Origin: Rhodoferax sp.
Lineage (GTDB): Bacteria > Pseudomonadota > Gammaproteobacteria > Burkholderiales > Burkholderiaceae_C
DNA length: 35,241 nt
NCBI GenBank assembly: GCA_013791765.1
Contig: VMTC01000001.1
Span: 1 to 35,241, forward strand
Reading direction: 5' to 3'
Shown: positions 6,957 to 15,960 of the stretch, in pieces
Layout of the letters: every line of letters starts with the position of its first letter
Position numbering within the stretch: the first letter of the stretch is position 1
The notes under the pieces: model-generated
Told to the model about the DNA's origin: nothing
Seen by the model: only the letters and a program-made list of their open reading frames with translations
Databases searched by the model: none
Translations under genes and position numbers: made by a program

Positions 6957-7192
6957 AAAGTGACGCCGATTGATTGCAGTGCAATCATTGTAGTCAAGCT
7001 GCAGATCGGTGCCACAAATAGGACGGTGAACCAAAGTCAAAGCGCAGTGGGCGCTGACGACAAGACTGCCTCTGGCGTCAACTGACGATAAACTACCGTG
7101 CGGCGGCTCGAAGTGTCGGCCGCAGACGCCACCATGGCTAAGCGCAACATGGTTGTGACGCAACCCCTAAGCCCCTGACTGAAAGATTTTTT

Positions 7193-8293
7193 ATGACGCT
7201 TTTGATGTTTATCGCTGGCCTGCTCACCCTGCTGCTGGGCGCTGACCTGCTGGTGCGCGGCGCCTCCAAGCTGGCGCTGTCGCTGGGTATTTCACCGCTG
7301 GTGGTGGGCCTGACCGTGGTGTCTTTTGGCACCAGCGCGCCCGAAGTGGCGGTGGGCATCGGGGCGGTGCTGGACGGCAAGACCGATCTCGCGCTGGGCA
7401 ACGCCATTGGCAGCAACATCTTCAATGTGCTGTTCATCCTGGGTGTGGCGGCGCTGATCACGCCGCTGGTGGTCAATATCCAGCTCATCCGCCAGGAGGT
7501 GCCGATCATGCTGGCCGCCAGCCTGCTGCTGCTGTTGTTTGCGCTTGACGGGCAACTCGGCCTGTCAGATAGCCTGCTGCTGCTGGGGCTGATGCTGGCC
7601 TACACCGCGTTTCTGGTGCTGCAGTCAAGGCGCCAGACCCAGGCGGCACAGCAAGAATACGCGGATGAATTTGTGCCCGCCAAGAGCGGCAGCTGGCTGG
7701 ACCGCATGCCGGTGCAACTGCTGCTGATCGCGTTGGGCCTGGGCCTGCTGGTGCTGGGTTCTGACTGGCTGGTGCAGGCGTCGGTGGTGTTTGCCAAGGC
7801 GCTGGGCGTGAGCGACCTGGTGATTGGCCTGACCATTGTGTCGGCCGGCACCTCCATGCCCGAAGTGGCGACCTCCGTGATGGCGGCGATCAAGGGGGAG
7901 CGCGACATCGCCGTGGGCAATGTGGTGGGCAGCAACACCTTCAACATTCTGGGCAGCCTGGGGATTGCCGGTGTGGTGAGCGCGGCATCGGGCAATGGGG
8001 CGTTGGCCGTACCCGCCGCTGCGATAAATTTTGATCTGTGGGTGATGAGCGCGGTGGCGCTGGCCTGCGTGCCGGTGTTCATGACCGGGCGCGAGATCGC
8101 GCGCTGGGAGGGAGGTGTATTTTTGGCCTATTACGTCGCCTACGTGGCGTATCTGGTGCTGGCGGCGCAGCAGCATGCGGCGCTGGGCGCGTTTTCAGGC
8201 GCGATGCTGAGCTTTGTGCTGCCCCTCACCGTCATCACGCTGGTGGTGGTGGGCTTGCGCACGGCGCCAGCGGCGGGCGCCAACAGCCCGTAA
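7193..8293 (+). CDS. Calcium/sodium antiporter (CaxA/YrbG family)
   Basis: This 366-residue inner-membrane protein has two homologous Na_Ca_ex halves. Each carries the ion-binding repeats: GLTVVSFGTSAPEV with GNAIGSNIFN in the first half, GLTIVSAGTSMPEV with GNVVGSNTFN in the second. About ten hydrophobic helices are visible. Members exchange cytoplasmic Ca2+ (sometimes with K+) for Na+. The intracellular loop (QSRRQTQAAQQEYADEF) separates the halves. There is no clear Shine-Dalgarno site before the ATG. Confidence 0.93.
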   Translation: MTLLMFIAGLLTLLLGADLLVRGASKLALSLGISPLVVGLTVVSFGTSAPEVAVGIGAVLDGKTDLALGNAIGSNIFNVLFILGVAALITPLVVNIQLIRQEVPIMLAASLLLLLFALDGQLGLSDSLLLLGLMLAYTAFLVLQSRRQTQAAQQEYADEFVPAKSGSWLDRMPVQLLLIALGLGLLVLGSDWLVQASVVFAKALGVSDLVIGLTIVSAGTSMPEVATSVMAAIKGERDIAVGNVVGSNTFNILGSLGIAGVVSAASGNGALAVPAAAINFDLWVMSAVALACVPVFMTGREIARWEGGVFLAYYVAYVAYLVLAAQQHAALGAFSGAMLSFVLPLTVITLVVVGLRTAPAAGANSP

Positions 8294-8308
8294 AATCAGC
8301 CACTTCCA

Positions 8309-8370
8309 AGGAGCGTTGCAGCGGGCCACACGGCCCGTCAGGCTTGGAGTTGCCGCAACGACGCTCACCT
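8309..8370 (+). promoter_or_regulatory. S-adenosylhomocysteine (SAH) riboswitch upstream of metH
   Basis: The sequence follows the SAH riboswitch layout: AGGAGCGTTGCA, a GC-rich hairpin (CGGGCC 8322-8327 with GGCCCG 8332-8337), TCAGGCTTGGA, then GCAACGACGCTCACC. P1 pairs GAGCGT (8311-8316) with ACGCTC (8361-8366), and GTTGC/GCAAC gives the second closing helix. SAH riboswitches are ON switches that raise recycling genes when SAH, an inhibitor of methylases, accumulates. It ends about 28 bases before the metH start. Confidence 0.88.
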
Positions 8371-8398
8371 GCCACTATCAAAATCACAGGTGAGTTGT

Positions 8399-11281
8399 AT
8401 GTCTGACATGGTTGTTCCCCCTTTGAAACTGGCCGGCCTGGAGCCTTTGAGCATTGGGCTTGAGCCCTCTGGCGATGGCTCGGCCCCGATCGCGTCCTTT
8501 GTCAACATTGGCGAGCGCACCAATGTGACCGGCTCCAAGGCCTTTGCCCGCATGATTCTGAACGGCGAGTTTGACCAGGCGCTGAGCGTGGCGCGCCAGC
8601 AGGTCGAGAACGGCGCCCAGATCATCGACATCAACATGGACGAGGCCATGCTTGACAGCCAGGCGGCCATGGTGCGATTTCTGAATTTGATAGCGTCTGA
8701 GCCCGATATATCGCGCGTGCCGGTGATGATTGATTCGAGCAAATGGAGCGTGATCGAGGCCGGTCTGCGCTGCGTGCAGGGCAAGGCGGTGGTCAATTCG
8801 ATCAGCATGAAAGAGGGCGTGGACGCCTTCAAGCAGCAGGCCAAGTTGCTGCGCCGCTACGGTGCCGCCGCCGTGGTGATGGCTTTTGACGAGCAGGGCC
8901 AGGCCGACACCTATGAGCGCAAGATTCAAATCTGCGAGCGCGCTTACCGCATCCTGGTCGATGAAGTGGGCTTTCCTGCTGAGGACATCATTTTTGACCC
9001 CAACATCTTCGCCATTGCCACCGGCATTGAAGAGCACAACAACTACGCGGTCGATTTCATCAACGCAACGCGTTGGATCAAAGCCAACTTGCCGGGGGCC
9101 AAGGTCAGCGGTGGCGTTAGCAATGTGAGCTTTTCATTCCGAGGCAACGACCCGGTGCGCGAAGCCATTCACACCGTGTTCCTGTACCACGCCATTCAGG
9201 CCGGCATGGACATGGGCATCGTCAACGCCGGCATGGTCGGGGTTTATGACGATCTGGAGCCCGAATTGCGTGAACGGGTCGAAGACGTGGTGCTGAACCG
9301 CCGCCCCGATGCTGGTGAGCGGCTGGTTGAGATTGCCGAAACCGCCAAGAGCGGCGCCAGGGACGAGAGTAAAAAGCTGGAGTGGCGCGGCACGCCGGAT
9401 CACCTGGTCACGGTCGAGCAGCGCCTGAGCCACGCGATGGTGCATGGCATCACCGATTTCATCGTGGAAGACACCGAAGAGGCTTACCAGGCCATCGTGG
9501 CCAAGGGCGGGCGGCCCTTGCATGTGATTGAAGGGCCGTTGATGGCGGGCATGAGCATCGTCGGCGACCTGTTTGGCCAGGGCAAGATGTTCTTGCCGCA
9601 GGTGGTGAAAAGCGCACGCGTCATGAAGTCTGCCGTGGCGCACTTGATTCCGTATATTGAAGAAGAAAAACGGCTGGACGAAGCGGCGGGCCGCGACGTG
9701 GCCACCAAAGGCAAGATCATCATCGCCACCGTCAAGGGCGACGTGCATGACATCGGCAAGAACATCGTCACCGTAGTCTTGCAGTGCAATAACTTTGACG
9801 TGGTCAACATGGGCGTGATGGTGCCGTGCCACGAGATTCTGGCGCGCGCCAAGGTCGAAGGTGCCGACATCATCGGCCTGTCGGGCCTGATCACACCGAG
9901 CCTGGAAGAGATGCAGTATGTGGCTGGCGAGATGCAGAAGGACGACTACTTTCGCATCAAGAAAATCCCGTTGCTCATAGGTGGCGCCACCACCAGCCGG
10001 GTGCACACCGCCGTCAAGGTGGCGCCGCATTACGAGGGGCCGGTGGTCTATGTGCCCGATGCCTCGCGCAGCGTTGGCGTGGTGCAAAACCTGTTGGGCG
10101 ACGCGGCGAACGCGTTTGTGGCCGAGTTGGACACCGACTACGAGCGCGTGCGCCAGCAGCACGCGAACAAGAAGCAGACTCCGCTGTGGCCGCTGGCAAA
10201 GGCGCGCGCCAACAAGACGCCAGTGGACTGGTCGGCTTACCAACCGCCTGCACCCAAATTCATTGGCCGGCGCGTGTTTAAGAATTTTGACCTGGGCGAG
10301 TTGGCTCGCTACATCGACTGGGGCCCGTTCTTCCAGACCTGGGATTTGGCCGGGCCATACCCTGCGATCCTGGACGACGAGGTGGTGGGCGTTGAAGCCA
10401 AAAAAGTATTTGCCGATGGCCAGGCGATGCTGAAGAAAATCATCGAAGGCCGCTGGCTCACCGCCAATGGCGTGCTGGGCATTTACCCCGCCAACACGGT
10501 CAACGACGACGACATTGCGCTCTACACCGATGAGAGCCGAAGCCAGGTGGCGATGACCTGGTACGGCCTGCGCCAGCAAGCCGCCAAAGAAGAAATCGAC
10601 GGCGTGATGCGCCCAAGCCGCTGTCTGGCCGATTTTGTGGCGCCAAAAGTTACTCCTGAAAATATAGCTGATAACGCAATAGATACGAGGGCTACAGCCC
10701 TGGACTTGGGGTTTTGCCAAAATGATATAAATTTTGAGCAGAAAGCGCAGGCCATGAATCCCGCGCCGGTGAGTGTGCGCGACTACGTCGGCGTCTTCGC
10801 GGTCACCGCCGGCATCGGCATCGAGAAGAAAGAAGCGCAGTTTCTGGCCGCGCATGACGACTACAGCGCCATCCTGCTCAAGTCGCTGGCGGACCGGCTG
10901 GCCGAGGCTTTTGCCGAGTGCCTGCACCAAAAAGTGCGTACTGATCTGTGGGGCTATGCGCCGGGTGAAGCGCTGGCCGCCCCCGAGCTGATCGCGGAAA
11001 AGTACCAGGGCATCCGCCCGGCGCCAGGCTACCCGGCCTGCCCCGACCACAGCGTGAAGCATGACATGTTCGAACTGCTGCAGTGCGCGGAGATCGGCAT
11101 GGGCGTGACGACAAGCCTGGCGATGACACCGGCCGCCAGCGTCAGCGGCTTCTACATTGGCCACCCGCAAAGCACCTATTTCAGCGTCGGCAAGATCGGT
11201 GATGACCAGCTGCAGGATTTGGCGAAACGCCGGGGCATGAATGAGCGGGATTTGCAGCGCCTGCTGGCGCCCAATTTGTAG
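8399..11281 (+). CDS. metH: Cobalamin-dependent methionine synthase lacking the homocysteine domain
   Basis: This 960-residue protein holds the methyltetrahydrofolate-binding domain ([19 protein letters not shown] near residue 30), the cap, the B12-binding domain with [11 protein letters not shown] (cobalt ligand His450), and the C-terminal SAM-dependent reactivation domain (RPAPGYPAC). The N-terminal zinc/homocysteine module is absent, as in the two-gene MetH of many betaproteobacteria, where it is a separate protein; that partner is not in the window. ATG 8399 is preferred over an in-frame GTG at 8390 because GGTGA lies at the right distance. About 35 extra residues (roughly 751-782) interrupt the reactivation domain; they come from an intergenic repeat. 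Confidence 0.96.
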   Translation: MSDMVVPPLKLAGLEPLSIGLEPSGDGSAPIASFVNIGERTNVTGSKAFARMILNGEFDQALSVARQQVENGAQIIDINMDEAMLDSQAAMVRFLNLIASEPDISRVPVMIDSSKWSVIEAGLRCVQGKAVVNSISMKEGVDAFKQQAKLLRRYGAAAVVMAFDEQGQADTYERKIQICERAYRILVDEVGFPAEDIIFDPNIFAIATGIEEHNNYAVDFINATRWIKANLPGAKVSGGVSNVSFSFRGNDPVREAIHTVFLYHAIQAGMDMGIVNAGMVGVYDDLEPELRERVEDVVLNRRPDAGERLVEIAETAKSGARDESKKLEWRGTPDHLVTVEQRLSHAMVHGITDFIVEDTEEAYQAIVAKGGRPLHVIEGPLMAGMSIVGDLFGQGKMFLPQVVKSARVMKSAVAHLIPYIEEEKRLDEAAGRDVATKGKIIIATVKGDVHDIGKNIVTVVLQCNNFDVVNMGVMVPCHEILARAKVEGADIIGLSGLITPSLEEMQYVAGEMQKDDYFRIKKIPLLIGGATTSRVHTAVKVAPHYEGPVVYVPDASRSVGVVQNLLGDAANAFVAELDTDYERVRQQHANKKQTPLWPLAKARANKTPVDWSAYQPPAPKFIGRRVFKNFDLGELARYIDWGPFFQTWDLAGPYPAILDDEVVGVEAKKVFADGQAMLKKIIEGRWLTANGVLGIYPANTVNDDDIALYTDESRSQVAMTWYGLRQQAAKEEIDGVMRPSRCLADFVAPKVTPENIADNAIDTRATALDLGFCQNDINFEQKAQAMNPAPVSVRDYVGVFAVTAGIGIEKKEAQFLAAHDDYSAILLKSLADRLAEAFAECLHQKVRTDLWGYAPGEALAAPELIAEKYQGIRPAPGYPACPDHSVKHDMFELLQCAEIGMGVTTSLAMTPAASVSGFYIGHPQSTYFSVGKIGDDQLQDLAKRRGMNERDLQRLLAPNL
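10661..10738. repeat. Intergenic repeat inserted in frame within metH
   Basis: The segment contains ATATAGCTGATAACGCAATA then GATACGAGGGCTACAGCC and TTTTGCC. The core ACGCAATAGATACG(A/T)GGGCTA is shared with the non-coding repeat at 14812-14872 (four or fewer mismatches over about 27 bases). It falls between LADFVAPK and [12 protein letters not shown], which are adjacent in other MetH proteins. The frame stays open across it. Confidence 0.75.
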
Positions 11282-11289
11282 TTCTTGCG

Positions 11290-11350
11290 GAAATATTAAT
11301 AGCTGCATACCCTTTATCCATAAGGGCTAGAGGCTGATTTGGCTTGTAAA
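11290..11350. repeat. Intergenic repeat copy after metH
   Basis: AATAGCTGCATACCCTTTAT then CCATAAGGGCTAGAGGCT and GATTTGGCTTGTAA forms a short dyad (ACCCTTTAT with ATAAGGGCT). It matches the Comamonadaceae-type repeat best of all copies in the window and lies between the convergent metH and diguanylate cyclase genes. Confidence 0.65.
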
Positions 11351-11421
11351 CCTGTTGGAAGCCGACGCCAGATGGGCGCGTCCAACTGAATCCAGGTTGG
11401 CCCTGTTGCAGCAGGGTGGTG

Positions 11422-13134
11422 TCAGCCCACACTGCCATAAAACCTGACTTGGCGCTTGCCGCCATGTTTGGCTTGGTACATGGCCTCATCGGCGGTGCGC
11501 AGCAATTCATCGGCTTTTTGTACGTCATTGGGGTAAATGCTCACGCCAATGCTGGCCGACAGTGCCAGGGTCTGTGCGCCGACGAGATAAGGCTCAGACA
11601 GCGAATCCACCACTTTTTCAGCCACCAGGCCCGCATCTTGCGCATGACGGATGTCGGCCAGAATGATCACGAACTCGTCGCCACCGAGTCGGGCCACGGT
11701 ATCCATGCCACGAATCACCGCCTGCAGGCGCTGCGCCACGGCTTTCAGGACTTCGTCCCCGGTGGGGTGCCCGACCCGATCGTTGACCAGTTTAAAACCA
11801 TCGAGATCGATAAAAAGCAGGGCAAATTTCTGATTCTTTCGCTCGCCCACCGCAATGGCCTGCTCCAGGCGGTCCTGCAGGAGCATGCGATTGGGCAAAC
11901 CGGTCAAAGCGTCGTAGTGCGCCAGGCGGTCAAGCTTGTCCTCCAGCGCCTTGCGCTCGGTGACGTCGTAGAAGATGGCCGCGTAATTGCTGACCTCGCC
12001 GTTGCTGTCCCGGATCACGGAAATCGCCAGAAACTTGGGGTAAAAGCTGTGGTCCTTGCGTCGATCCCAAACCTCACCGCGCCAGTGACCCTGCTCGGCA
12101 ATGCACTTCCACATGGTTTGGTAAAACTCGCTTGTGTGACGCCCGGATTGCAGAATGCTCGGGTTTTTTCCCAGTGCGTCCTCGCGCGAGTAGCCCGTCA
12201 ATACCGTGAAGGCGTCATTCACGGACACGATGCGATTGTTGCGGTCGGTGATCACCATGGCCTCGTGCGATGTATCAAACACCTGTGCTGTTAGCCGCAA
12301 ATGGTCCACCATCCGGCGCCACTGCGTGATGTCGGAGCCCAGCATCGCGATGCTGATCGGCTCGCCATCGAAATTGCGGATCAGTGTCAGATGCCAGCGA
12401 AACAGGCGACTCCCGTCACGCGTCTCGATCTGGTATTCGATCTCGGCGGGCAGAACCGATGGTGCAATATTGCCGTCCACCAGACTGGCCACCTGAGCGC
12501 GGCACTCGGGCGACACATGCAGGTCGATCCAGCTTTGCCCCAGCAGGGCGGCGTCGTTGCGCTTGCATAGCGCTGACATCACCTGGTTGCAATGCACGAC
12601 GCTGCCGTCAAACCCCATCGCCACGGCGGCCATCGGGATGTCATTGAGAAAGTCGAAAACCTGCTGCGCCGCCTGCTCCAACGCCACCCCGCCGGCATGA
12701 GCATCGGACTCACCGGTGATGGTTCCCACCAGGCCATTGAACTTTCCCGAGGGCAAAAACCGGGCGGCGGCATCATGTTGAACCCAGCATGCCCGCCCAT
12801 CCGCCAGCAACAGCCGGTAGCGAAGGTGCACGCCCTGCTGCGCCTCGACACCCAAACGCAGTGCTTCGAGCAGTTGGGCGCGGTCTTGCACCATGACAAC
12901 GTCCAGCCAGCCCTGTCCCAGGGCATCACCAGCTTTTTGCCCGGTAAAGTCTGTCCAGTTGCTGCTGACGAGCTCGCAGTCGCCGCAGGTGTCCGCCAAC
13001 CAGAACAAGATTCGTGCCGGCTGGGCCGCAATCCGAAAATGTTCATTGCCCGCTTCAATCAAGTCATGGGCCAGTGATTGCACTCGTTCCAAGGTCGATC
13101 TCCCCATGGTCGGATCGCCCGGGCTCCCAGGCAA
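11422..13134 (-). CDS. Diguanylate cyclase with three PAS-like domains
   Basis: This 570-residue protein makes cyclic di-GMP. Three PAS-like sensor regions can be read at about residues 35-145, 165-280 and 285-400 (the last with VITDRNNRIVSVNDAF then LTGYSREDALGKNP, ending DVTERKALEDKL). The GGDEF domain follows, with DALTGLPNRM and the intact active site GGDEF at 484-488. An RxxD inhibitory site (475-478) lies five residues before it, so product feedback is likely. No EAL domain and no membrane helix are seen, so it is a cytoplasmic sensor-cyclase. An alternative start is the ATG at 13107. Confidence 0.93.
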   Translation of the reverse strand: MPGSPGDPTMGRSTLERVQSLAHDLIEAGNEHFRIAAQPARILFWLADTCGDCELVSSNWTDFTGQKAGDALGQGWLDVVMVQDRAQLLEALRLGVEAQQGVHLRYRLLLADGRACWVQHDAAARFLPSGKFNGLVGTITGESDAHAGGVALEQAAQQVFDFLNDIPMAAVAMGFDGSVVHCNQVMSALCKRNDAALLGQSWIDLHVSPECRAQVASLVDGNIAPSVLPAEIEYQIETRDGSRLFRWHLTLIRNFDGEPISIAMLGSDITQWRRMVDHLRLTAQVFDTSHEAMVITDRNNRIVSVNDAFTVLTGYSREDALGKNPSILQSGRHTSEFYQTMWKCIAEQGHWRGEVWDRRKDHSFYPKFLAISVIRDSNGEVSNYAAIFYDVTERKALEDKLDRLAHYDALTGLPNRMLLQDRLEQAIAVGERKNQKFALLFIDLDGFKLVNDRVGHPTGDEVLKAVAQRLQAVIRGMDTVARLGGDEFVIILADIRHAQDAGLVAEKVVDSLSEPYLVGAQTLALSASIGVSIYPNDVQKADELLRTADEAMYQAKHGGKRQVRFYGSVG

Positions 13135-13254
13135 TGACGTATCAAACTAAAAATTAAAGTGTGGCGGTGCCGTAGCTGCACAGGCTTTGGGATGGGCCTG
13201 GCAAACAGCAGGGTCAACCGCTTCGGTGCCGGAGTATCGCACCGAGGGCGAGTC

Positions 13255-13386
13255 AGCGTCATCGACTGGGTCCGTTCTTCCAAGCGGGGGACTTGGCCGT
13301 TCCCAGCCATTGTCAAGGACGAAGTGGTGGGTGTGCCGACCACCCAAGTCTTGGCCGAGGGGCTTCCTGCTCAAGTCACTGGCTTC
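13255..13386 (+). pseudogene. Decayed fragment of metH
   Basis: One frame reads VIDWVRSS, then PAIVKDEVVGV and VLAEG. It aligns to metH residues around [19 protein letters not shown] and VFADG. The DNA agrees: ATCGACTGGG.CCGTTCTTCCA and a GACGAAGTGGTGGG block. Just after it, CCTGCTCAAGTCACTGG matches a later metH site at 10873 with one difference. It is non-functional and seems to join separate parts of a metH copy. Confidence 0.65.
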
Positions 13387-13387
13387 A

Positions 13388-13473
13388 CGTCATTGGAGCG
13401 CAGCGACGCGGCAATCCAAGGGGGAACACCCAAGTCTGTGGCGGTGGATTGCCACGCTACGCTTGCAATGACG
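13388..13473. repeat. Palindromic MITE/REP-like repeat
   Basis: The left arm (13388-13419), GTCATTGGAGCGCAGCGACG then CGGCAATCCA, is inverted at 13445-13473 as TGGATTGCCACGCTACGCTT then GCAATGACG. Palindromes of this GTCATTGCGAGCG...GCAATCCA type occur in many unrelated bacteria. A 25-base spacer separates the arms. Confidence 0.8.
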
Positions 13474-13527
13474 ACAAAGGGTTTTGTGTAATTTTCTGCG
13501 TCCTTAGAAGGCAAACGGTTAATCTTA

Positions 13528-13565
13528 ATAATTTCTGATAATTTATAATAATTTTTGATAATTTA
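13528..13565 (+). promoter_or_regulatory. Two 18-bp AT-rich direct repeats with 20-bp period (likely operator)
   Basis: ATAATTTCTGATAATTTA (13528-13545) and ATAATTTTTGATAATTTA (13548-13565) differ at one base and start 20 bases apart, two helical turns. They end 24 bases before the ATPase ATG, in otherwise GC-rich DNA. A protein could bind both on the same face. The repeats also hold TATAAT-like boxes, so promoter function is possible. AGGAGAAGG before 13590 is the ribosome site. Confidence 0.55.
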
Positions 13566-13589
13566 CGATAATCAAAGCAGGAGAAGGCC

Positions 13590-14795
13590 ATGTCCCAATC
13601 ACCCGAGTCCACCCAGGAACAGTTCTTTCATCGCCCCGAGTTGGCCGCCGCACTCGCCGATCAGGCGCTCGACACTTCACTGGGAAGCAGTGGCGGCATG
13701 TTCCTGGCCGCACCGCGGCGCACGGGCAAATCGACCTTTGTACGACAGGACCTGGTGCCCGAGTTTGAGCGTCGCAACCTCAACGTCATCTATGTCGACC
13801 TCTGGATCGACAAGACGGTGAACCCGGCGATTCATATCGCCAGCGCCATCCGCACCGAGCTGGCCCGCGAAGATGGTGCGGTTGCAAATGCGCTCAAAAA
13901 ACTGAGCAAGCTGTCCAGGCTGACCGTTGGCGCATGGGGCCATGGCCTGAGCTTTGACCTCTCGCAGCTCAATCTGTCAAAAGATGCCACGCTGGCCGAT
14001 GCGCTCAAGGCGCTCTCCAAGGCCAGCCAGAAAAAGCTGATTCTTGTGATTGATGAGGCTCAGCATGCGCTGACAACGGACGAGGGAATCAATGCACTTT
14101 TTTCGCTCAAAGCGGCGCGCGACAGCTTGAACACCGATCAGGGTCAGTACGGCATGCAGCTAATCGCCACGGGCTCCAACCGCGACAAGCTGGCGACCTT
14201 GGTCAATGGGCGTGAGCAGGCGTTTTATGGCGCCGACATGGTGCAATTTCCCACCCTTGGTAAAGACTATGTTCAATGGTTGGTGGGCCGCTCCAAACTC
14301 CATCTGGACAACGACCTGGCCACCGATGTGTTTCAAAGCCTGGGCTCCAGGCCCGAACCTTTTCGTAAAGCGCTGAGTCAAACGCGGCTGCAACTGGCGC
14401 TCAACCCCGCTCAGGATTCCGATGCGATGCTGGCCAGTCTGGCCGCCAAAGGTGTTCGAGATTCCAGGACGGATTTTTTGAACACGGTGGCCAGTTTGCC
14501 GCCGCTGCAGTCGGCCCTGTTGCGTGAGCTGGCTGCCGACTCCTTGTTGGGGCCGGATGTGCGCCGGCCGGGCCTGTTTTCCGCCGCCATGAAGGCGCGC
14601 TTGTTGGCGCGCCTGGCGGATGAGATGGGCGCGGACCATGGGGTCTCAGTTGAAACGCCATCGGTCCAGAATGCGCTGGACAAATTGCGCGAAGCAAACT
14701 TTCTCTGGCGTTCACAGCGCGGGTCTTATTCGGTTGAAGACGAACAGTTTTTGGAGTGGCTGGCGCAGGACAAGGACCTAAATGGCATTCAATAG
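13590..14795 (+). CDS. AAA-type ATPase, function unknown
   Basis: This 401-residue protein has one P-loop ATPase domain: Walker A APRRTGKST (about residues 41-49) and Walker B LILVIDEAQ (about 150-158), followed by a possible sensor stretch LIATGSNRDK. The C-terminal third (LREANFLWRSQRGSYSVEDE) reads like a winged-helix. The layout resembles the AAA_16/AAA-22-type stand-alone ATPases (KAP/STAND-like) that couple ATP to DNA or protein remodelling; the exact family is uncertain. It is a single gene with no partner. Confidence 0.7.
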   Translation: MSQSPESTQEQFFHRPELAAALADQALDTSLGSSGGMFLAAPRRTGKSTFVRQDLVPEFERRNLNVIYVDLWIDKTVNPAIHIASAIRTELAREDGAVANALKKLSKLSRLTVGAWGHGLSFDLSQLNLSKDATLADALKALSKASQKKLILVIDEAQHALTTDEGINALFSLKAARDSLNTDQGQYGMQLIATGSNRDKLATLVNGREQAFYGADMVQFPTLGKDYVQWLVGRSKLHLDNDLATDVFQSLGSRPEPFRKALSQTRLQLALNPAQDSDAMLASLAAKGVRDSRTDFLNTVASLPPLQSALLRELAADSLLGPDVRRPGLFSAAMKARLLARLADEMGADHGVSVETPSVQNALDKLREANFLWRSQRGSYSVEDEQFLEWLAQDKDLNGIQ

Positions 14796-14811
14796 TATTT
14801 CTGTGTTGACT

Positions 14812-14872
14812 TCGATTAGCTATCTATTTATGAGCTATTGACGCAATAGATACGTGGGCTATAGCCTGATTT
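14812..14872. repeat. Intergenic repeat copy after the ATPase gene
   Basis: GATTAGCTATCTATTTATGA then GCTATTGACGCAATAGATAC and GTGGGCTATAGCCTGATTTT. The ACGCAATAGATACG.GGGCTA core is shared with the copy inside metH. Confidence 0.65.
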
Positions 14873-14936
14873 TGCACTTAGGGGAAAATGGGCCAGGCTC
14901 GATTAAATTGCATTGACATGTACTTGAAGCGGCTCG

Positions 14937-14967
14937 AGGGCGGCAAAACACCGTCCTTCGCCGCCCT
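14937..14967 (+). terminator. Hairpin downstream of the ATPase gene
   Basis: AGGGCGGC (14937-14944) pairs with GCCGCCCT (14960-14967) around a 15-base loop, followed by a short TTTG. With the repeat at 14812 and the palindrome at 15103 it fills the 350-base gap 14796-15148, where no gene is seen. Confidence 0.45.
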
Positions 14968-15102
14968 TTGCGCTCAGACGTTGACCCTTGATTCTTCACC
15001 GGGATTGTCGGTCTTATATGACGAATAAGGCTCTAGCCCATGTCCTGTGTGCGCAATTAGCTACGTTTTATATAGCATTAAAGTTTTTGTTTCTTGTGAG
15101 CC

Positions 15103-15148
15103 CTCTCGTAGGTCGGGTTAGCCGCAGGCCTAACCCGACTTACGAGAG
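15103..15148. repeat. Perfect-type palindrome (REP-like), likely bidirectional terminator
   Basis: CTCTCGTAGGTCGGGTTAG (15103-15121) pairs with CTAACCCGACTTACGAGAG (15130-15148) with a single wobble pair. The core (GTAGGTCGGGTTAGC...CTAACCCGAC) is a REP-like palindrome known from several proteobacteria. It abuts the ParA stop and would end parA transcription. Confidence 0.75.
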
Positions 15149-15913
15149 CTACAAGAGCGCGTCGTGCAAGGCCACGTATTCGTGCGTGAGCTTGTGGCCG
15201 GGGTCCAGAAAGATCATCGGCAGCGACTGCTCGTGCGACTCCCGGATTTTGACCGAGGAACTCAGGTAGGGCTGCAGCACCGGCAGGCCCTCGTCGATCA
15301 ACTCCTGCACCAGGCGCTGCGGCAGGTTGGCGCGTGGCTGGAACTGGTTGACGATGATGCCCTCGACCTGCAGGGCGGCATTGTGGTCGGCCTTGATTTC
15401 CGCCACGTTTTCCATCAGGGTGTAGAGCGCCCGGCGTGAGAAATCGTCGCAGTCAAAGGGAATCAGGCAACCCTGCGCCGCCATCAGCGCCGAGCGGGTG
15501 TAGAAGTTCAGCGCCGGCGGCGTGTCGATGTAAATCTGGTCGTAGTCATCGGCCAGCGCAGCAAGCGCGTCGCGCAGCTTGTAGATCTTGTGGCGCGATT
15601 CGAGCTTGCCATGTAATTCATCGAGCAGCGGGCTTGAGGGCATCAGGTCCAGCCCCTCCCACTGGGTCGTGACGATGAAATCGCCCGCCGGCTTGTCACG
15701 AATCGTGAACTTCAGGCTTTGGTCAAAAAATTCGGCCACATTGGGCATGACGGTGCCCGCGTAGGCGCCCAGCAGGTAGCGGGTGGAATTGCCCTGCGAG
15801 TCCAGGTCGATCACCAGGGTGCGCAAGCCCTGCCAGGCACTGATGGCTGCCAGATTGCAGGTGATGGTGGACTTGCCAACGCCACCTTTTTGATTGAACA
15901 CGACATGCTGCAT
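15149..15913 (-). CDS. ParA-family ATPase
   Basis: This 254-residue protein is a ParA/MinD-type ATPase that uses ATP-dependent dimerisation to position DNA or cell components. It starts MQHVVFNQKGGVGKSTITCN with the deviant Walker A (KGGVGKST at residues 9-16), then TLVIDLDSQGNSTRYLL and the Walker B region QIYIDTPPAL. No ParB gene or parS is adjacent. The start at 15913 was chosen because the family begins there; upstream in-frame sequence runs into comM in another frame. It lies 47 bases downstream of comM, on the same strand. Confidence 0.9.
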   Translation of the reverse strand: MQHVVFNQKGGVGKSTITCNLAAISAWQGLRTLVIDLDSQGNSTRYLLGAYAGTVMPNVAEFFDQSLKFTIRDKPAGDFIVTTQWEGLDLMPSSPLLDELHGKLESRHKIYKLRDALAALADDYDQIYIDTPPALNFYTRSALMAAQGCLIPFDCDDFSRRALYTLMENVAEIKADHNAALQVEGIIVNQFQPRANLPQRLVQELIDEGLPVLQPYLSSSVKIRESHEQSLPMIFLDPGHKLTHEYVALHDALL

Positions 15914-15960
15914 AACGGGCTGCCATTTTTGAGTTGTGATGCCCCCGATTTTACGTGCAG

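Noticed and set aside
8676-8710. TTTGATAGCGTCTGAGCC in metH as another repeat insertion
   Set aside because: It encodes [12 protein letters not shown], which is normal MetH sequence.
9134-11308. 724-codon open frame antisense to metH, and other long antisense frames such as 11416-12294
   Set aside because: They mirror real genes in GC-rich DNA with strong codon bias; no family motif or ribosome site supports them.
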